Positions 41,178 through 50,538 are shown, counted from the stretch's first letter. The stretch: 64,000 nucleotides of DNA from JAJXWB01 sp965246795 (GCA_965246795.1 CBDFFN010000005.1:62001-126000); one strand, 5' to 3'. The notes: generated from the letters alone by a model not told the origin. Numbers and translations: made by a program.

Positions 41178-43085
41178 TTACGCCGCTCGGTCGAGCAGAA
41201 ATTGCCCGAAAAAAGCCGATAGTTCGTCGCGTGCATCGAGCGGCAAGACGTTGGCGATATGTTGGTCCGGACGCACAACGACGAGCGCGCCGCGCGCGCG
41301 ATCGATTCCGCGCAGATCGAAAATGTCGAGGCCGTCTTTCAGGTTCGGCGCGAAGACTTTCTCGTAATCGATGAGGCCGAACCGTCCCTTGCGCGGCAGG
41401 AGCATGGGCGGAAGGTCTTCGACTTTCAGGTCGCGATGGCCCTGCTGAAGAATCGCGCGCACGTCGATGACGCTGTCGATCTCGGCGCCCGATGGCGTGA
41501 AGCGTCGGATCGGCGACGAGGCCGCGTCGGCGAGGAACGCCATCAGCGTTCGCAGCTTCTCGCCGTTTGCATCGGAAAAAGCATAGAGACGCCACGCACC
41601 GTCAGCTTTGTGTGCGTGACCGAGGTGCATCGGCTTCGCATCGGCAAGCCGCACGACTGGCGCGGAATGGAAGCGCATGCCGACGACGAAGCCCGTCGCC
41701 AAAGCCTGATGCGTCGCGGGCGCCGTGAGATAGGTATGTGGCGGGTAAAGCGTCGCGACGCCCGCGGTGTAGCGGCCCGACATCGTGAAACGGGCCTGAA
41801 GTTCGGCGGGATCGACGCCGCCGCGTTCGGGATGCGCGGGATCCTTCGGCGGGGACGCCATGATCTTTGCAAATTCCTTGTCGAAATCGATGAGCCGCTG
41901 CGCGACGGCGTGCCGTTCGACCGAATAAGTACGCAGGAGATGCGGCGCGGCGCGCCCTTCCAGCACCGACGCCAGCTTCCAGCCGAGATTGTAGGCGTCC
42001 TGAAGCGACACGTTCATGCCTTGGCCCGCCTTCGCGCTATGTGTGTGGCAGGCGTCGCCGGCGATGAACACGCGCGGATCGCGAAATGCGACCTCGCCTG
42101 CCGGCACATCGTCGAACCGATCCGTGACGCGCTGCCCAACCTGATAGACCGCAAACCACGCGACGCTGCGCACATCGAGCTTGTAGGGATGCAGCACGCG
42201 TTGCGCGGTGGCGATCACGCTCTCCTGCGTATGCTGGCGAAAGGCTTCGCGATTGTTCGGATCGATCTCGCCCATGTCGACGTAGAGCCGCGCGAGATAG
42301 CCGCCTTCCCTGGGGATCAACAGGATATTGCCGCCGCTCTGCGACTGGATCGCCGCCTTCATGCGGATGTCCGGAAAGTCGGTGACGGCGAGCATGTCGA
42401 CGACGCCCCAGGCGTGGTTGGCGAAGTCGCCATGCGGCACCGCGCCAATTGCATCGCGCACGCCGCTGCGTGCACCATCGCACCCGACGACATATTTCGC
42501 GCGAATTGTTTTGCGCGCACCGGTCGCGACATTCTTTGTCTCGACGACGACGGGGTGTTCGCCAGTCGCTTCGATCTTCAGGCCGACGAACTCGATGCCG
42601 AAATCGGGCACGAAACGCGTCGGCGATTTCGCGGCATAGTCCTGCAGATACATGAGCAGGCGCGCCTGATTGACAATGAGATGCGGGAATTCCGAGAGCC
42701 CGTCCTCGACATCCTGGATGCGGCCAGCGCGAGCGATCCTCGATGGATCGTCCTGCGACGGACGCCAGAACACCGTTTCATTGACCCAATAGCCTTCGCG
42801 CGTCAGCTTCCCGCTCAGGCCGAAGGCGTCGAAGGTCTCGACCGTGCGGCAGGCAACGCCGTCAGCATGGCCGACCTGCAATGGGCCTTCGCGTTTCTCG
42901 ATCAGCCGCGTGGAAATGCCGGGAAAGGTCGAGAGCTGCGCCGCGAGCAGCATGCCGGCGGGACCCGCGCCGACGATCAGAACATCGGTCGTATCCGGGA
43001 GTTCGGTCGGGCGCACTTCGGCGCCGGGCGCAGGCGCGAGAATGTCCGGATCGCCCGGCGCATAGCCGTCGCGGTAGAATTGCAT
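41178..43085 (-). CDS. FAD-dependent aromatic hydroxylase (phenol 2-/3-hydroxybenzoate 4-monooxygenase-like)
   Basis: Group A flavoprotein monooxygenase of 635 residues. An FAD-binding Rossmann start is at about 35-40 (DVLIVGAGPAGMLLAAQL). The DG motif is YVVGCDGARSGVR, and the GD motif is RVFIAGDACHTHSAKAGQGMN, followed by the DAYNLGWKLASVL helix. The thioredoxin-like C-terminal domain of the phenol hydroxylase group (about 450-630) is present. Such enzymes add a ring OH using NAD(P)H and O2. The substrate is probably a hydroxylated benzoate or phenol. The BKACE-type gene 39 nt upstream on the same strand probably belongs to the same pathway. Confidence 0.9.
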   Translation of the reverse strand: MQFYRDGYAPGDPDILAPAPGAEVRPTELPDTTDVLIVGAGPAGMLLAAQLSTFPGISTRLIEKREGPLQVGHADGVACRTVETFDAFGLSGKLTREGYWVNETVFWRPSQDDPSRIARAGRIQDVEDGLSEFPHLIVNQARLLMYLQDYAAKSPTRFVPDFGIEFVGLKIEATGEHPVVVETKNVATGARKTIRAKYVVGCDGARSGVRDAIGAVPHGDFANHAWGVVDMLAVTDFPDIRMKAAIQSQSGGNILLIPREGGYLARLYVDMGEIDPNNREAFRQHTQESVIATAQRVLHPYKLDVRSVAWFAVYQVGQRVTDRFDDVPAGEVAFRDPRVFIAGDACHTHSAKAGQGMNVSLQDAYNLGWKLASVLEGRAAPHLLRTYSVERHAVAQRLIDFDKEFAKIMASPPKDPAHPERGGVDPAELQARFTMSGRYTAGVATLYPPHTYLTAPATHQALATGFVVGMRFHSAPVVRLADAKPMHLGHAHKADGAWRLYAFSDANGEKLRTLMAFLADAASSPIRRFTPSGAEIDSVIDVRAILQQGHRDLKVEDLPPMLLPRKGRFGLIDYEKVFAPNLKDGLDIFDLRGIDRARGALVVVRPDQHIANVLPLDARDELSAFFGQFLLDRAA

Positions 43086-43124
43086 CGAGATATTCCGTCT
43101 ATGCGATTGCGCAACGCATCTAGA

Positions 43125-43964
43125 TCAATGCGCGGCCGGCGGCTTGAGGTGCAGGATGTCTCGTGCTTCCGACGCTGTCGCGGGACGGCCGCCGTGTCTC
43201 GCGATCGCGTCTGCAGCGACGCGCACGAGTTCCGCATTGCTGCCGGCAAGCCGGTCTTTCGACACGCGGATATTGTCTTCGAGGCCCGTGCGAACGGCCA
43301 CGCCGCCGCGTGCGAGAACCCAGTCCATCACGCGTGCCTGATGTGCGCCGATGCCCGCCGCGGTCCATGTCGCCTGCGGCAAGGTACGGCGCGTCTCTGC
43401 GAGCAGTACGTCGAGGAGATGCTCGTCGGCCGGCATCGCATTCTTCACGCCCATGACGAATTGCACATGCGGCCGCTCGTCCATCAGGCCGCTGTCGATG
43501 AGCCGACGTGCACCGTGAATGTGCGAGAGATCGAAAATCTCGATCTCCGGACGGATGCCGCCGTCTTTGATCTTCGTCGCAAGATCTTCGACGAGCGTGG
43601 GGTGGTTCTCATAAATGATCGTCGGGAAATTGACCGAGCCCGTCGACAGCGACGCCATGTCGGGCTTGAGGTAAAGCGCCGATCCGCGCGCCGACTGATC
43701 GCGCCCACGCCCGCCCGTCGAGAATTGCATGATCATCCCGGGGCAATGTTTCACCACGCCCTGCTGGACCGCCCCGAAACGTTCGGGATCGGACGAAGCG
43801 CTCTCGTCATCGTTGCGTACATGCACGTGAACAAGCGTCGCGCCGGCCTCGAAGGCCGCGTGCGTGGATTCGATCTGCTCCGTCGGCGTGACGGGTAGGG
43901 CAGGGTTGTCCTTCTTGCGTGGCACGGAGCCAGTGATCGCAACGGCAATGACAACGGGCTGCAT
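43125..43964 (-). CDS. BKACE-family beta-keto acid cleavage enzyme (DUF849)
   Basis: Zinc TIM-barrel enzyme of 279 residues, related to 3-keto-5-aminohexanoate cleavage enzyme Kce. The family condenses or splits beta-keto acids with acetyl-CoA. Seen: VAITGSVPRKKDNPALPVTP at the start, the zinc-binding strand TLVHVHVRNDDESAS, SLSTGSVNFP, EIEIFDLSHIHGA, and a C-terminal GGVAVRTGLEDNIRVSK loop with the usual arginine. It probably forms an operon with the downstream hydroxylase. Substrate unknown; paralogues act on many keto acids. Confidence 0.9.
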   Translation of the reverse strand: MQPVVIAVAITGSVPRKKDNPALPVTPTEQIESTHAAFEAGATLVHVHVRNDDESASSDPERFGAVQQGVVKHCPGMIMQFSTGGRGRDQSARGSALYLKPDMASLSTGSVNFPTIIYENHPTLVEDLATKIKDGGIRPEIEIFDLSHIHGARRLIDSGLMDERPHVQFVMGVKNAMPADEHLLDVLLAETRRTLPQATWTAAGIGAHQARVMDWVLARGGVAVRTGLEDNIRVSKDRLAGSNAELVRVAADAIARHGGRPATASEARDILHLKPPAAH

Positions 43965-44256
43965 GACCTATTCTCCCGCCGTCACGCATTTTTGCGACGA
44001 CGCTTCGATTTTTTTTCAGGCCAAATGTACCTTGGGCGACGGCCGCTGTCTGTCCAGCAGAGAAACGACGGACGTTGGCAATGCCATTGTGCGGCCGCGC
44101 TGACGAGAAACTGACCTGCATTGTCTACGCGCGTTCAGCCTGCATGGACATAAAGCGCTATCCCGCTGCGCTCAATTCTGCTTCGATGGAGACGAGATTT
44201 GGTATCGCGTCCGGTGATCCCAAGTCGTTCGCCGCTCGATCTCATGGGGAAAGATC

Positions 44257-44640
44257 ATGCGCCTACCGATTTGCATCGCTGTTACCGCAATTTGCTTCGC
44301 CGCCAGCACACCTGCTCTCGCGCAGATGGTTCCGTGCTCGGGCGACGATACGATCTACACCGGGCGCGGTGGATCAACCCAGGAATGGATACAGGTCAAA
44401 CCCGGCCAGGGCTGTGAAATGGGGATCGAGATCGGCGGCCGACAGCAGGGAATCGACTTCGTGAAGGTAATGTCGAAGCCGAAGATCGGATTTGCGGGCA
44501 CCAACGGCAATCACAAGGTGATGTACAAATCCAATGGTCCCGCCGGCACGGACTCTTTCGACATCGGCATCGGCGTCATCGCGCCAAACGGCACGTCGAA
44601 GTTGTTCATGCGAAAAGTGAACGTGACGATCGCGCCTTAG
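44257..44640 (+). CDS. Small secreted protein of unknown function
   Basis: Not recognised as a named family. A 127-residue frame with a clean Sec signal peptide (LPICIAVTAICFAASTPALA|QM, cleavage near residue 23). The mature part is Gly-rich and beta-strand-like, with two cysteines (PCSGDD and GQGCEMG) that could pair. It ends in a basic strand KLFMRKVNVTIAP. GGGGAAAGATC before the ATG can serve as ribosome site. The preceding 292 nt (43965-44256) contain no recognisable gene. Confidence 0.65.
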   Translation: MRLPICIAVTAICFAASTPALAQMVPCSGDDTIYTGRGGSTQEWIQVKPGQGCEMGIEIGGRQQGIDFVKVMSKPKIGFAGTNGNHKVMYKSNGPAGTDSFDIGIGVIAPNGTSKLFMRKVNVTIAP

Positions 44641-44684
44641 CCACAACGGGCCGAGCAGACTAGTTGCATCGCTGTGCGGATTGG

Positions 44685-44757
44685 CGCTCCCTAGGGGAAT
44701 CGAACCCCTGTTTTCGCCGTGAGAGGGCGACGTCCTAGACCGCTAGACGAAGGGAGC
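44685..44757 (-). tRNA. tRNA-Glu (anticodon CTC)
   Basis: On the minus strand a 73-nt cloverleaf: acceptor GCTCCCT/AGGGAGC with a G discriminator, anticodon stem TCGCC/GGCGA around the loop CTCTCAC (anticodon CTC, reading GAG), and a TTCGATT T-loop. CCA is not encoded. The cloverleaf was folded by eye. Confidence 0.93.
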
Positions 44758-44768
44758 GTTGACGCTCC

Positions 44769-44797
44769 TAATAAAGGGGCTGGCGCAGTGCGGCAAG
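44769..44797 (-). promoter_or_regulatory. Possible promoter of tRNA-Glu
   Basis: On the minus strand CTTGCC (44792-44797) and TTATTA (44769-44774) are 17 nt apart, putting the start about 5 nt before the tRNA 5' end. It lies between the hemH stop and the tRNA. Confidence 0.45.
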
Positions 44798-44809
44798 CGG
44801 CCTGCCGCC

Positions 44810-45865
44810 CTACACCCAACCCATGAGTTCGCGGCGCACCACGGCCTCGATCACATCGAGGCCTGCATCGCTGGCATTGAGGCAATCCGCGCGCGCGAAT
44901 TGTTCGCCGCCATGTTCGAGGAAAATGTCGCGATTCTCGATCCCAATCTCCTCGATCGTCTCCAGACAATCGGCGACGAAACCGGGGGTGAACACGAGCA
45001 TGCGCTTCACGCCTGCCTGCGCCAGCGCCTCGACCGTCTTGTCGGTGTAGGGCTGCAGCCATTCCGCTGGTCCGAAGCGCGACTGGAATGTTGTGCGAAA
45101 CCGTTGTTCGTCCAGCCCCATCGCCTCGCGCATCAGCCGCGCCGACTTCACGCATTGGCAGTGGTATGGATCGCCCTTCAGCAAATATTCCTTCGGCACG
45201 CCGTGAAACGAGGCGAGGATCACGTCCGGCTCGAATGGCAGCGACGCAAGCGTCTCCTGAAGGCTGCGCACGACGGCGTCGATGTAAAAACTGTCGTCGT
45301 GCCAGGGCGGCGCAATGCGCACCGAGGGTTGCCAGCGCATCTTTGACAGAGCCTCGAACGCCTTGTCGCAGACCGTTGCGCTCGTCGCTGCTGCATATTG
45401 CGGATAGAGCGGCACGATCAGGATGCGGTCGCAGCCCTGCGTCTGCAGCGCGGCAAGGCGGCTCTCGATCGAGGGATTGCCATAGCGCATGGCCCAGTCG
45501 ACATGCAGCGGCACGCTTTCGCCGTCGCCGAGACGCTCGCGCAGCCGGTCCGCTTGCGCCCGCGTAATTGTTTTCAGCGGACTCTCGTCGGCGTCGAAAT
45601 TCCAGATCGTGTCGTAGTCGCGGCCCTTGCGCTGCGGCCGCGTCGACAGAATCACGAGATTGAGCAGCGGCCACCAGAGCCAGCGCGACGTTTCGATGAC
45701 GCGGCGGTCGGAGAGAAATTCCTTGAGGTAGCGCCGCATCGACCAATAGTCGGTCGCATCCGGAGTCCCGAGATTGACGAGCAGCACGCCAACGGCGCGC
45801 GGCGGCACGGCCGGATGTTCGGCCGGCATGGCAATTGTCGTTATGTCGGGGGCACGCGCGTCCAC
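44810..45865 (-). CDS. hemH: Ferrochelatase
   Basis: Inserts Fe2+ into protoporphyrin IX, the last step of protoheme synthesis, at the inner membrane. The 351 residues include VGVLLVNLGTPDATDYWSMRRYL, PLYPQYAAATSATV, the catalytic histidine region ILASFHGVPKEYLLKGDPY, and TPGFVADCLETIEEIG with the conserved Glu. The start is a GTG at 45865; an ATG at 45829 (MPAEHPAV) is an alternative. It is 21 nt downstream of thiD and probably shares a transcript with it. Confidence 0.95.
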   Translation of the reverse strand: MDARAPDITTIAMPAEHPAVPPRAVGVLLVNLGTPDATDYWSMRRYLKEFLSDRRVIETSRWLWWPLLNLVILSTRPQRKGRDYDTIWNFDADESPLKTITRAQADRLRERLGDGESVPLHVDWAMRYGNPSIESRLAALQTQGCDRILIVPLYPQYAAATSATVCDKAFEALSKMRWQPSVRIAPPWHDDSFYIDAVVRSLQETLASLPFEPDVILASFHGVPKEYLLKGDPYHCQCVKSARLMREAMGLDEQRFRTTFQSRFGPAEWLQPYTDKTVEALAQAGVKRMLVFTPGFVADCLETIEEIGIENRDIFLEHGGEQFARADCLNASDAGLDVIEAVVRRELMGWV

Positions 45866-45886
45866 GCCGCTAGACGTGCCGGACGC

Positions 45887-46690
45887 TCACGCCCGGCGCA
45901 AGCCGTGAAAATGGTCGACTGGCCCATGGCCGCTGCCGACATTGAGCGCATCCGCCCCGGCGAGCGCGGCCTCCAGCCAGCGTTTCGCCTGCACGATTGC
46001 CTCGGGCAGCGACGTGCCGCGCGCGAGAAACGTGACGATGGCCGAGGAAAGCGTGCAGCCGGTGCCGTGCGTATTGCGTGTGGCGATCCGCCGCCCGTCA
46101 AAATGCGTGCAGCCCTCGGTCGTACACAGCACGTCGGTCGTGTCCTCGCCGGAAAGATGCCCGCCTTTGACGAGCGCCGCGCGAACGCCCTTCGCAACCA
46201 GCGCCCGTCCGGTTTTCTCCATCGCGGCGATGCTTTCGGCAAGCGGCTGGCCGGCGAGCGCAGCGGCCTCGCCGAGATTTGGCGTGAGCAGGGTTGCATG
46301 TGGGCCGAGATGCCGCAGGATCGCGGCCCCGACATCCGCATCGCCAAGCGCATCGCCGCTTGTCGCCGCCAGCACGGGATCGACTACGACCGGTATCTTT
46401 GGATGCTTCGCAAGAATGCCTGCGAGCGCTTCCGCGATTGTGGTCGAGCCGACCATGCCGATCTTGATCGCATCGACGCGGATGTCGGCGAAGATCGCTT
46501 CGATCTGCGCGACGACGAATTCCGGCGTTACCGGTACGATCCCACTCACACCAAGCGTGTTCTGCGCCGTCAGCGCCGTGATCGCCGCCATACCGTAACA
46601 GCCGAGCGCACCAAAAGTCTTGAGGTCGGCCTGTATGCCGGCACCGCCGGAAGGGTCGGAGCCGGCGATGGAAAGGACGTTGGGGATCAC
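45887..46690 (-). CDS. thiD: Hydroxymethylpyrimidine (phosphate) kinase ThiD
   Basis: Phosphorylates HMP and HMP-P for thiamine synthesis. From a GTG at 46690 it has 267 residues, the family length; open sequence to 46738 overlaps the preceding gene and is not needed. Seen: NVLSIAGSDPSGGAGIQADLKTFGALGCYGMAAITALTAQNT at the start (ribokinase fold), VVDPVLAATSGD, LLTPNLGEAAAL, and the anion hole GTGCTLSSAIV near the C-terminus. It lies 10 nt after the PaaK-like gene. Confidence 0.95.
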   Translation of the reverse strand: MIPNVLSIAGSDPSGGAGIQADLKTFGALGCYGMAAITALTAQNTLGVSGIVPVTPEFVVAQIEAIFADIRVDAIKIGMVGSTTIAEALAGILAKHPKIPVVVDPVLAATSGDALGDADVGAAILRHLGPHATLLTPNLGEAAALAGQPLAESIAAMEKTGRALVAKGVRAALVKGGHLSGEDTTDVLCTTEGCTHFDGRRIATRNTHGTGCTLSSAIVTFLARGTSLPEAIVQAKRWLEAALAGADALNVGSGHGPVDHFHGLRRA

Positions 46691-46700
46691 GTGTAGAGAT

Positions 46701-47930
46701 CTAGCCGACCGGGCGCTCGTCCGCGATGATTTTGCCATCGTTCGGCAATGATCCCATCGCCACGACCTTCACTGCGCCACGCAGCTTCGTGACCGCCTGC
46801 AGCGTATTCGCAAGCGCATCCGGCGAGGCGTCGCCGTTACGGCTCTCGGCATGCAGTGCCATCGCATCCTGTTCGTTCTCGCGCGACACGACGAGGCGGA
46901 GACGTCCGAGTTCCGGATGACGTCGCCCGAGTTCGGCGATCTGCGCGGGATCGACGAACATGCCCTTCACTTTCGTGCGCTGGTCGGCACGTCCCATCCA
47001 GCCAGCGATCCGCATGTTCGTGCGGCCGCAAGACGATGAGCCTTTCATGACCGCGGAGAGATCGCCGGTGCCGAAACGCAGCAAGGGATAGTCGGCGTTG
47101 AGACGCGTCACGACGACCTCGCCAACCTCGCCGTCCTTCACGGGCTCGTCGGTGCCAGGCTTTACGATCTCGACGCAGACGTTCTCGTTCGCGATGAGAC
47201 CTTCCATCGCTTCGCTCTCGTAGGCGATAAGACCAAGTTCTGCGGTGCCATACGCCTGCCGTGTGGCGACGCCGCGTTTCTCGAGTTCTTTGCGAAGGCT
47301 CGCCGGTAACGCAGCGCCCGAAACGAGTGCTTTCTTGAACGGCGACGCAATTTTCGCATCGCTTGCCCGATCAAGCAGGATTTTGAGAAAATCCGGCGTA
47401 CCGCAATAAGCGACGGGTTTGTAAACGCGCAGCACGTCCAGCTGCTGCTCGACGTTGCCGGGGCCGGCGGGGATGACCGGACAGCCGATCGCCGACGCGC
47501 CGCACTCCATCATGAAGCCGCCAGGCGTCAGATGGTAGGAGAACGTGTTCAGCACGATGTCGCCCTTGCGGAACCCCGCCGCGAAAAGTGCGCGCGCGCT
47601 TCCCCACCAGTCGCGCGCATGACCCTCCGGCTCGAAGATCGGGCCGGGCGAAACGAGGAGATGACGCAGGCTTGCGCAACGCGTGGCGACAAGCCCGCCG
47701 AATGGCGGATCGTTTGCCTGCCGCGACATCAGCTCCGATTTGCGGACAACCGGAACAGCCGCGAGATCGGCGCGCTTCTTGATGCCGTCGATATCGACGC
47801 CCTTAAGTTGCGCACGCAACGCCGGCGCACGCATGCGGGAAATTTTCAGGGAAGCGCGGAGATCGCGGAAGAGAGCGTTTTCTCGGGCAGTCGGAGACCG
47901 TGTTTCCTGACGGTCGTAATGTTCGCTCAT
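46701..47930 (-). CDS. PaaK-like phenylacetate--CoA ligase family protein
   Basis: Adenylate-forming enzyme of 409 residues that probably makes a CoA thioester of an aromatic or other acid. PVVRKSELM, the phosphate-loop-like region LLVSPGPIFEPEG, YHLTPGGFMMECGASAIGCPVIPAGPGN, RQAYGTAELGLIAYES (AMP binding) and RFGTGDLSAVM are characteristic of PaaK. The ATG at 47930 is chosen over one at 47957. It follows the liv-type transporter cluster on the same strand, 195 nt downstream of livF, and precedes thiD. Confidence 0.88.
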   Translation of the reverse strand: MSEHYDRQETRSPTARENALFRDLRASLKISRMRAPALRAQLKGVDIDGIKKRADLAAVPVVRKSELMSRQANDPPFGGLVATRCASLRHLLVSPGPIFEPEGHARDWWGSARALFAAGFRKGDIVLNTFSYHLTPGGFMMECGASAIGCPVIPAGPGNVEQQLDVLRVYKPVAYCGTPDFLKILLDRASDAKIASPFKKALVSGAALPASLRKELEKRGVATRQAYGTAELGLIAYESEAMEGLIANENVCVEIVKPGTDEPVKDGEVGEVVVTRLNADYPLLRFGTGDLSAVMKGSSSCGRTNMRIAGWMGRADQRTKVKGMFVDPAQIAELGRRHPELGRLRLVVSRENEQDAMALHAESRNGDASPDALANTLQAVTKLRGAVKVVAMGSLPNDGKIIADERPVG

Positions 47931-48125
47931 TCTCCCCGCCGCCTCTACGCCCGCCACCCGCGCTTATTTTCTACACGGGATTGGCGACAACACGAGTCGT
48001 AAGCGGGCAACAGGCGACGCAATTTTGAAATGCAACCCGGTGAGATGTGAACGATATCGTTGGCACAGCGAAAGTTTCGTTGGCGACGCAGTCGAGCCAA
48101 CTTTTTCGGCGGTGTGGCGCGTGTG

Positions 48126-48959
48126 TTACGCGAGCCAGCGTTTGCGCCGCTTGTAATGCTTCACATCGCGAAAACTTTGTCGCTCGCCACCGCTGACGCC
48201 GAGATAGAATTCCTTGACGTCCTGATTGTCGCGCAAGGCTTCGGCCGGTCCGTCGAGCACGATGCGGCCATTCTCTAGGATGTAGCCGCGATCGGCATTT
48301 TGCAGCGCAACGCGCGTGTTCTGCTCGGCAAGCAAGAAAGACACGCCTTCGTTTTTGTTGAGGTCGCGGACGATGGCGAAAATTTCTTCGACGACTTGTG
48401 GCGCAAGACCCATCGACGGTTCGTCGAGCAGGATCATGCGCGGGTTGGACATCATCGCGCGCCCGATCGCGCACATCTGCTGTTCTCCGCCCGATGTGTA
48501 GCCGGCGAGCGATGTGCGCCGCTGCGCAAGACGCGGGAACAGCGAATAGACGCGTTCCAATGATTGCGCGACGCTGCGACGGCCGTCCTTCCGCGTAAAG
48601 GCGCCCGTGAGGAGATTTTCCTCAATCGTGAGGTGGCCGAAGCAATGGCGGCCTTCCATCACCTGAATGCAGCCGCGTTTCACGAGATCGTCAGGCCGCA
48701 TGCGGTCGACACGCTCGCCGGCGAATTCGACCGAGCCTTTCGTCACCTCGCCGCGCTCGGCGCGGATGAGGTTCGAGATCGCTTTCAGCGTCGTCGATTT
48801 GCCAGCGCCATTGGCGCCGAGCAGCGCGACGATGCCGCCGCGCGGTACTTCGAGCGACACGCCTTTCAGCACCAGCACGACGTGGTTGTAGATGACCTCG
48901 ACGTTTCTCAACGCGAGGATCGTGTCGGTGGCGGTGGCGGTCGATGGAGACGCTTGCAT
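48126..48959 (-). CDS. livF: Branched-chain amino acid-type ABC transporter ATPase LivF
   Basis: Cytoplasmic ATP-binding subunit of a HAAT-family importer. The 277 residues show Walker A LLGANGAGKSTTLKAI, the LivF-type VMEGRHCFGHLTIEENL, the signature SGGEQQMCAIGRAMM, and Walker B MILLDEPSMGLAP. It is separated from the other liv genes by a 224-nt gap that carries a repeat. The C-terminal tail is basic and longer than usual (DVKHYKRRKRW). Confidence 0.92.
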   Translation of the reverse strand: MQASPSTATATDTILALRNVEVIYNHVVLVLKGVSLEVPRGGIVALLGANGAGKSTTLKAISNLIRAERGEVTKGSVEFAGERVDRMRPDDLVKRGCIQVMEGRHCFGHLTIEENLLTGAFTRKDGRRSVAQSLERVYSLFPRLAQRRTSLAGYTSGGEQQMCAIGRAMMSNPRMILLDEPSMGLAPQVVEEIFAIVRDLNKNEGVSFLLAEQNTRVALQNADRGYILENGRIVLDGPAEALRDNQDVKEFYLGVSGGERQSFRDVKHYKRRKRWLA

Positions 48960-48990
48960 CGTGTCAGTGGACTCGCATCAGCGTGCGTAA

Positions 48991-49167
48991 CCCCTCTCCC
49001 GCTTGCGGGAGAGGGTGGCCCGGCGGAGCTGGGTCGGGTGAGGGGAGCCAGAACGACTCAACTGCAGATGAGCGATGTCGCTCCCCTCATCGCTCAGCAA
49101 GGCGGCAACAGCCGACTTGCGATCGCCTCGCATTCGCGAGGCACCTTCTCCCGCGTGCGGGAGAAGG
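48991..49167. repeat. Intergenic repeat with two hairpins (CCCTCTCCCGC...GCGGGAGAGGG type)
   Basis: A perfect 11-bp hairpin (48992-49002 with 49005-49015) and a second one of the same type (49144-49167) flank a stretch that itself has inverted pieces (GTGAGGGGAGC near 49038-49048 and GCTCCCCTCAT near 49080-49090). The motif GGGAGAGGGTGGCCCGGCGG is a common dispersed repeat in Rhizobiales and relatives. It fills the livK-livF gap and may weaken read-through to livF. Confidence 0.8.
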
Positions 49168-49183
49168 GAGAGCCACGATGGCC

Positions 49184-50509
49184 TCAGCTTTTCGCGTCAC
49201 ACGCTTCCGTGCGGGCCGGCGTCGAATTCTTTTCCGCGTAGGACTTGGCGTCCGCCTCGAGAAGCGGCTGCACTTTCGAAAGGTCCGGCGAGATCAGGTC
49301 GCTGACCTTCACATAGGCCTTGCCGTCCCAACGCTGCACGAACAACGGACGGTGGCTGTTGTGGTCGGTGCACGTCAGCTTGAACGGGCCGGTGAAGCCC
49401 GTCATACCAAGTTCCTTCAGCCGGGCGTCGTCGACATTCATCGTCTCGAGCCCGCGCCGCACGTCCTCACCGTTCACTTCTTTCTTGCCGGTGATCTTCT
49501 GCGCGTTGCGGATGCCTTCGGCGATCAGCATCGAGTTGTAGACGCCCTTGTTGTAGAGGTTCGTGCCGACCTTGTCCTTCGGCGACTGGCTCTTGCCTTT
49601 GTCGACGACATATTTCTGGATGTCCGCGATGACGGGGAAGTTCGGCGTCGAGGCGTGCCAATTCAGCGATTTGAAGCCGATCGAACCATCACCGGCGCCA
49701 CGCGCATCTTCCTCGCTCGGCCACCACACGGAAATGAACTTCTCCATCGGGTAGCCGATCTTCACGGCTTCCTTGATGGCGGTCGGCTGCAAAGCACCCC
49801 AGCCGTACATCACCATGTAGTCGGGCTTGTCACGGCGGACGTTGAGCCATTGCGCAGACTGGTTCTGCATCTCGGCCGCGCCGACCGGATAGAGCTTCGT
49901 CTCGAAGCCGTATTCCTTCGAAAGCTGATCGAGGAAGGGAAGCGGCTCTTTGCCAAAGCCGGCGTCGAGATAGATGTAGCCGATCTTCTTGCCCTTGAGC
50001 TTAGAGAGATCGGCGCCGCCCTCCTGGCTCGCAATGTACTTCAGGATGACGGACATGCCGTCCCAATACGTGTCCGGCGGATTAAATATCCATGGGAACG
50101 TGTTGCCGATCGCCGAGGCCGAGAGGCCGTAGGCCATCGAGAGAATTGGAATCTTGTCGACGGCGGCCTTCGGGATCAACGGCAGCGTCGTGCCGGTCGA
50201 CCACGGGTTCACCATCACCGGCTTCTTCGGCTTTACGGCCTCATAGCATTCGAGACCCTTCTTGGTGTCGTAGCCGGTCTCACATTCCTCGATGGCGATC
50301 TTCACGCCACCGATGCCGCCGTCACGCTCGTTGAGCAGCGTCAGATAGTCGTGCATGCCGTCGGCGATGTAGATCCCCGAGCCAGCGAAAGCACCTGTGC
50401 GATAGGTGAAGAGCGGCACGAAAATATCGTCGGCCACGGCAGGTGCGGCTGGCAGCGCGAGCGCTGCAGCGCCGGCCAGCAGAAGCGTCCGGAACAGTTT
50501 TGATGTCAT
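49184..50509 (-). CDS. Periplasmic HAAT-type substrate-binding protein (LivK-like)
   Basis: Captures the transported solute for LivHMGF. From the ATG at 50509, preceded by GGGAGGAC, it has 441 residues with a Sec signal peptide (LFRTLLLAGAAALALPAAPAVA|DD). The type I periplasmic-binding fold is seen in VPLFTYRTGAFAGSGIYIADG, IAIEECETGYDTKKGLECYE, and the hinge-like MVMYGWGALQPTAIKEAVKIGYP. Many residues are Trp/Tyr, and the family is broader than leucine binding, so an aromatic or carboxylate ligand is possible. Confidence 0.88.
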   Translation of the reverse strand: MTSKLFRTLLLAGAAALALPAAPAVADDIFVPLFTYRTGAFAGSGIYIADGMHDYLTLLNERDGGIGGVKIAIEECETGYDTKKGLECYEAVKPKKPVMVNPWSTGTTLPLIPKAAVDKIPILSMAYGLSASAIGNTFPWIFNPPDTYWDGMSVILKYIASQEGGADLSKLKGKKIGYIYLDAGFGKEPLPFLDQLSKEYGFETKLYPVGAAEMQNQSAQWLNVRRDKPDYMVMYGWGALQPTAIKEAVKIGYPMEKFISVWWPSEEDARGAGDGSIGFKSLNWHASTPNFPVIADIQKYVVDKGKSQSPKDKVGTNLYNKGVYNSMLIAEGIRNAQKITGKKEVNGEDVRRGLETMNVDDARLKELGMTGFTGPFKLTCTDHNSHRPLFVQRWDGKAYVKVSDLISPDLSKVQPLLEADAKSYAEKNSTPARTEACDAKS

Positions 50510-50538
50510 TGTAGTCCTCCCTGTTTGTTGTCGCGGTT

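Noticed and set aside
41259..43898. An 879-codon plus-strand frame antisense to the hydroxylase and BKACE genes
   Set aside because: It mirrors two real genes on the other strand, has no recognisable domain, and is Arg/Ala-rich as expected for a codon-bias shadow in GC-rich DNA.
43965..44256. Possible gene or RNA in the 292-nt gap before the small secreted protein
   Set aside because: No frame of convincing composition, no hairpin with a T-run on a useful strand, and no tRNA-like fold seen.
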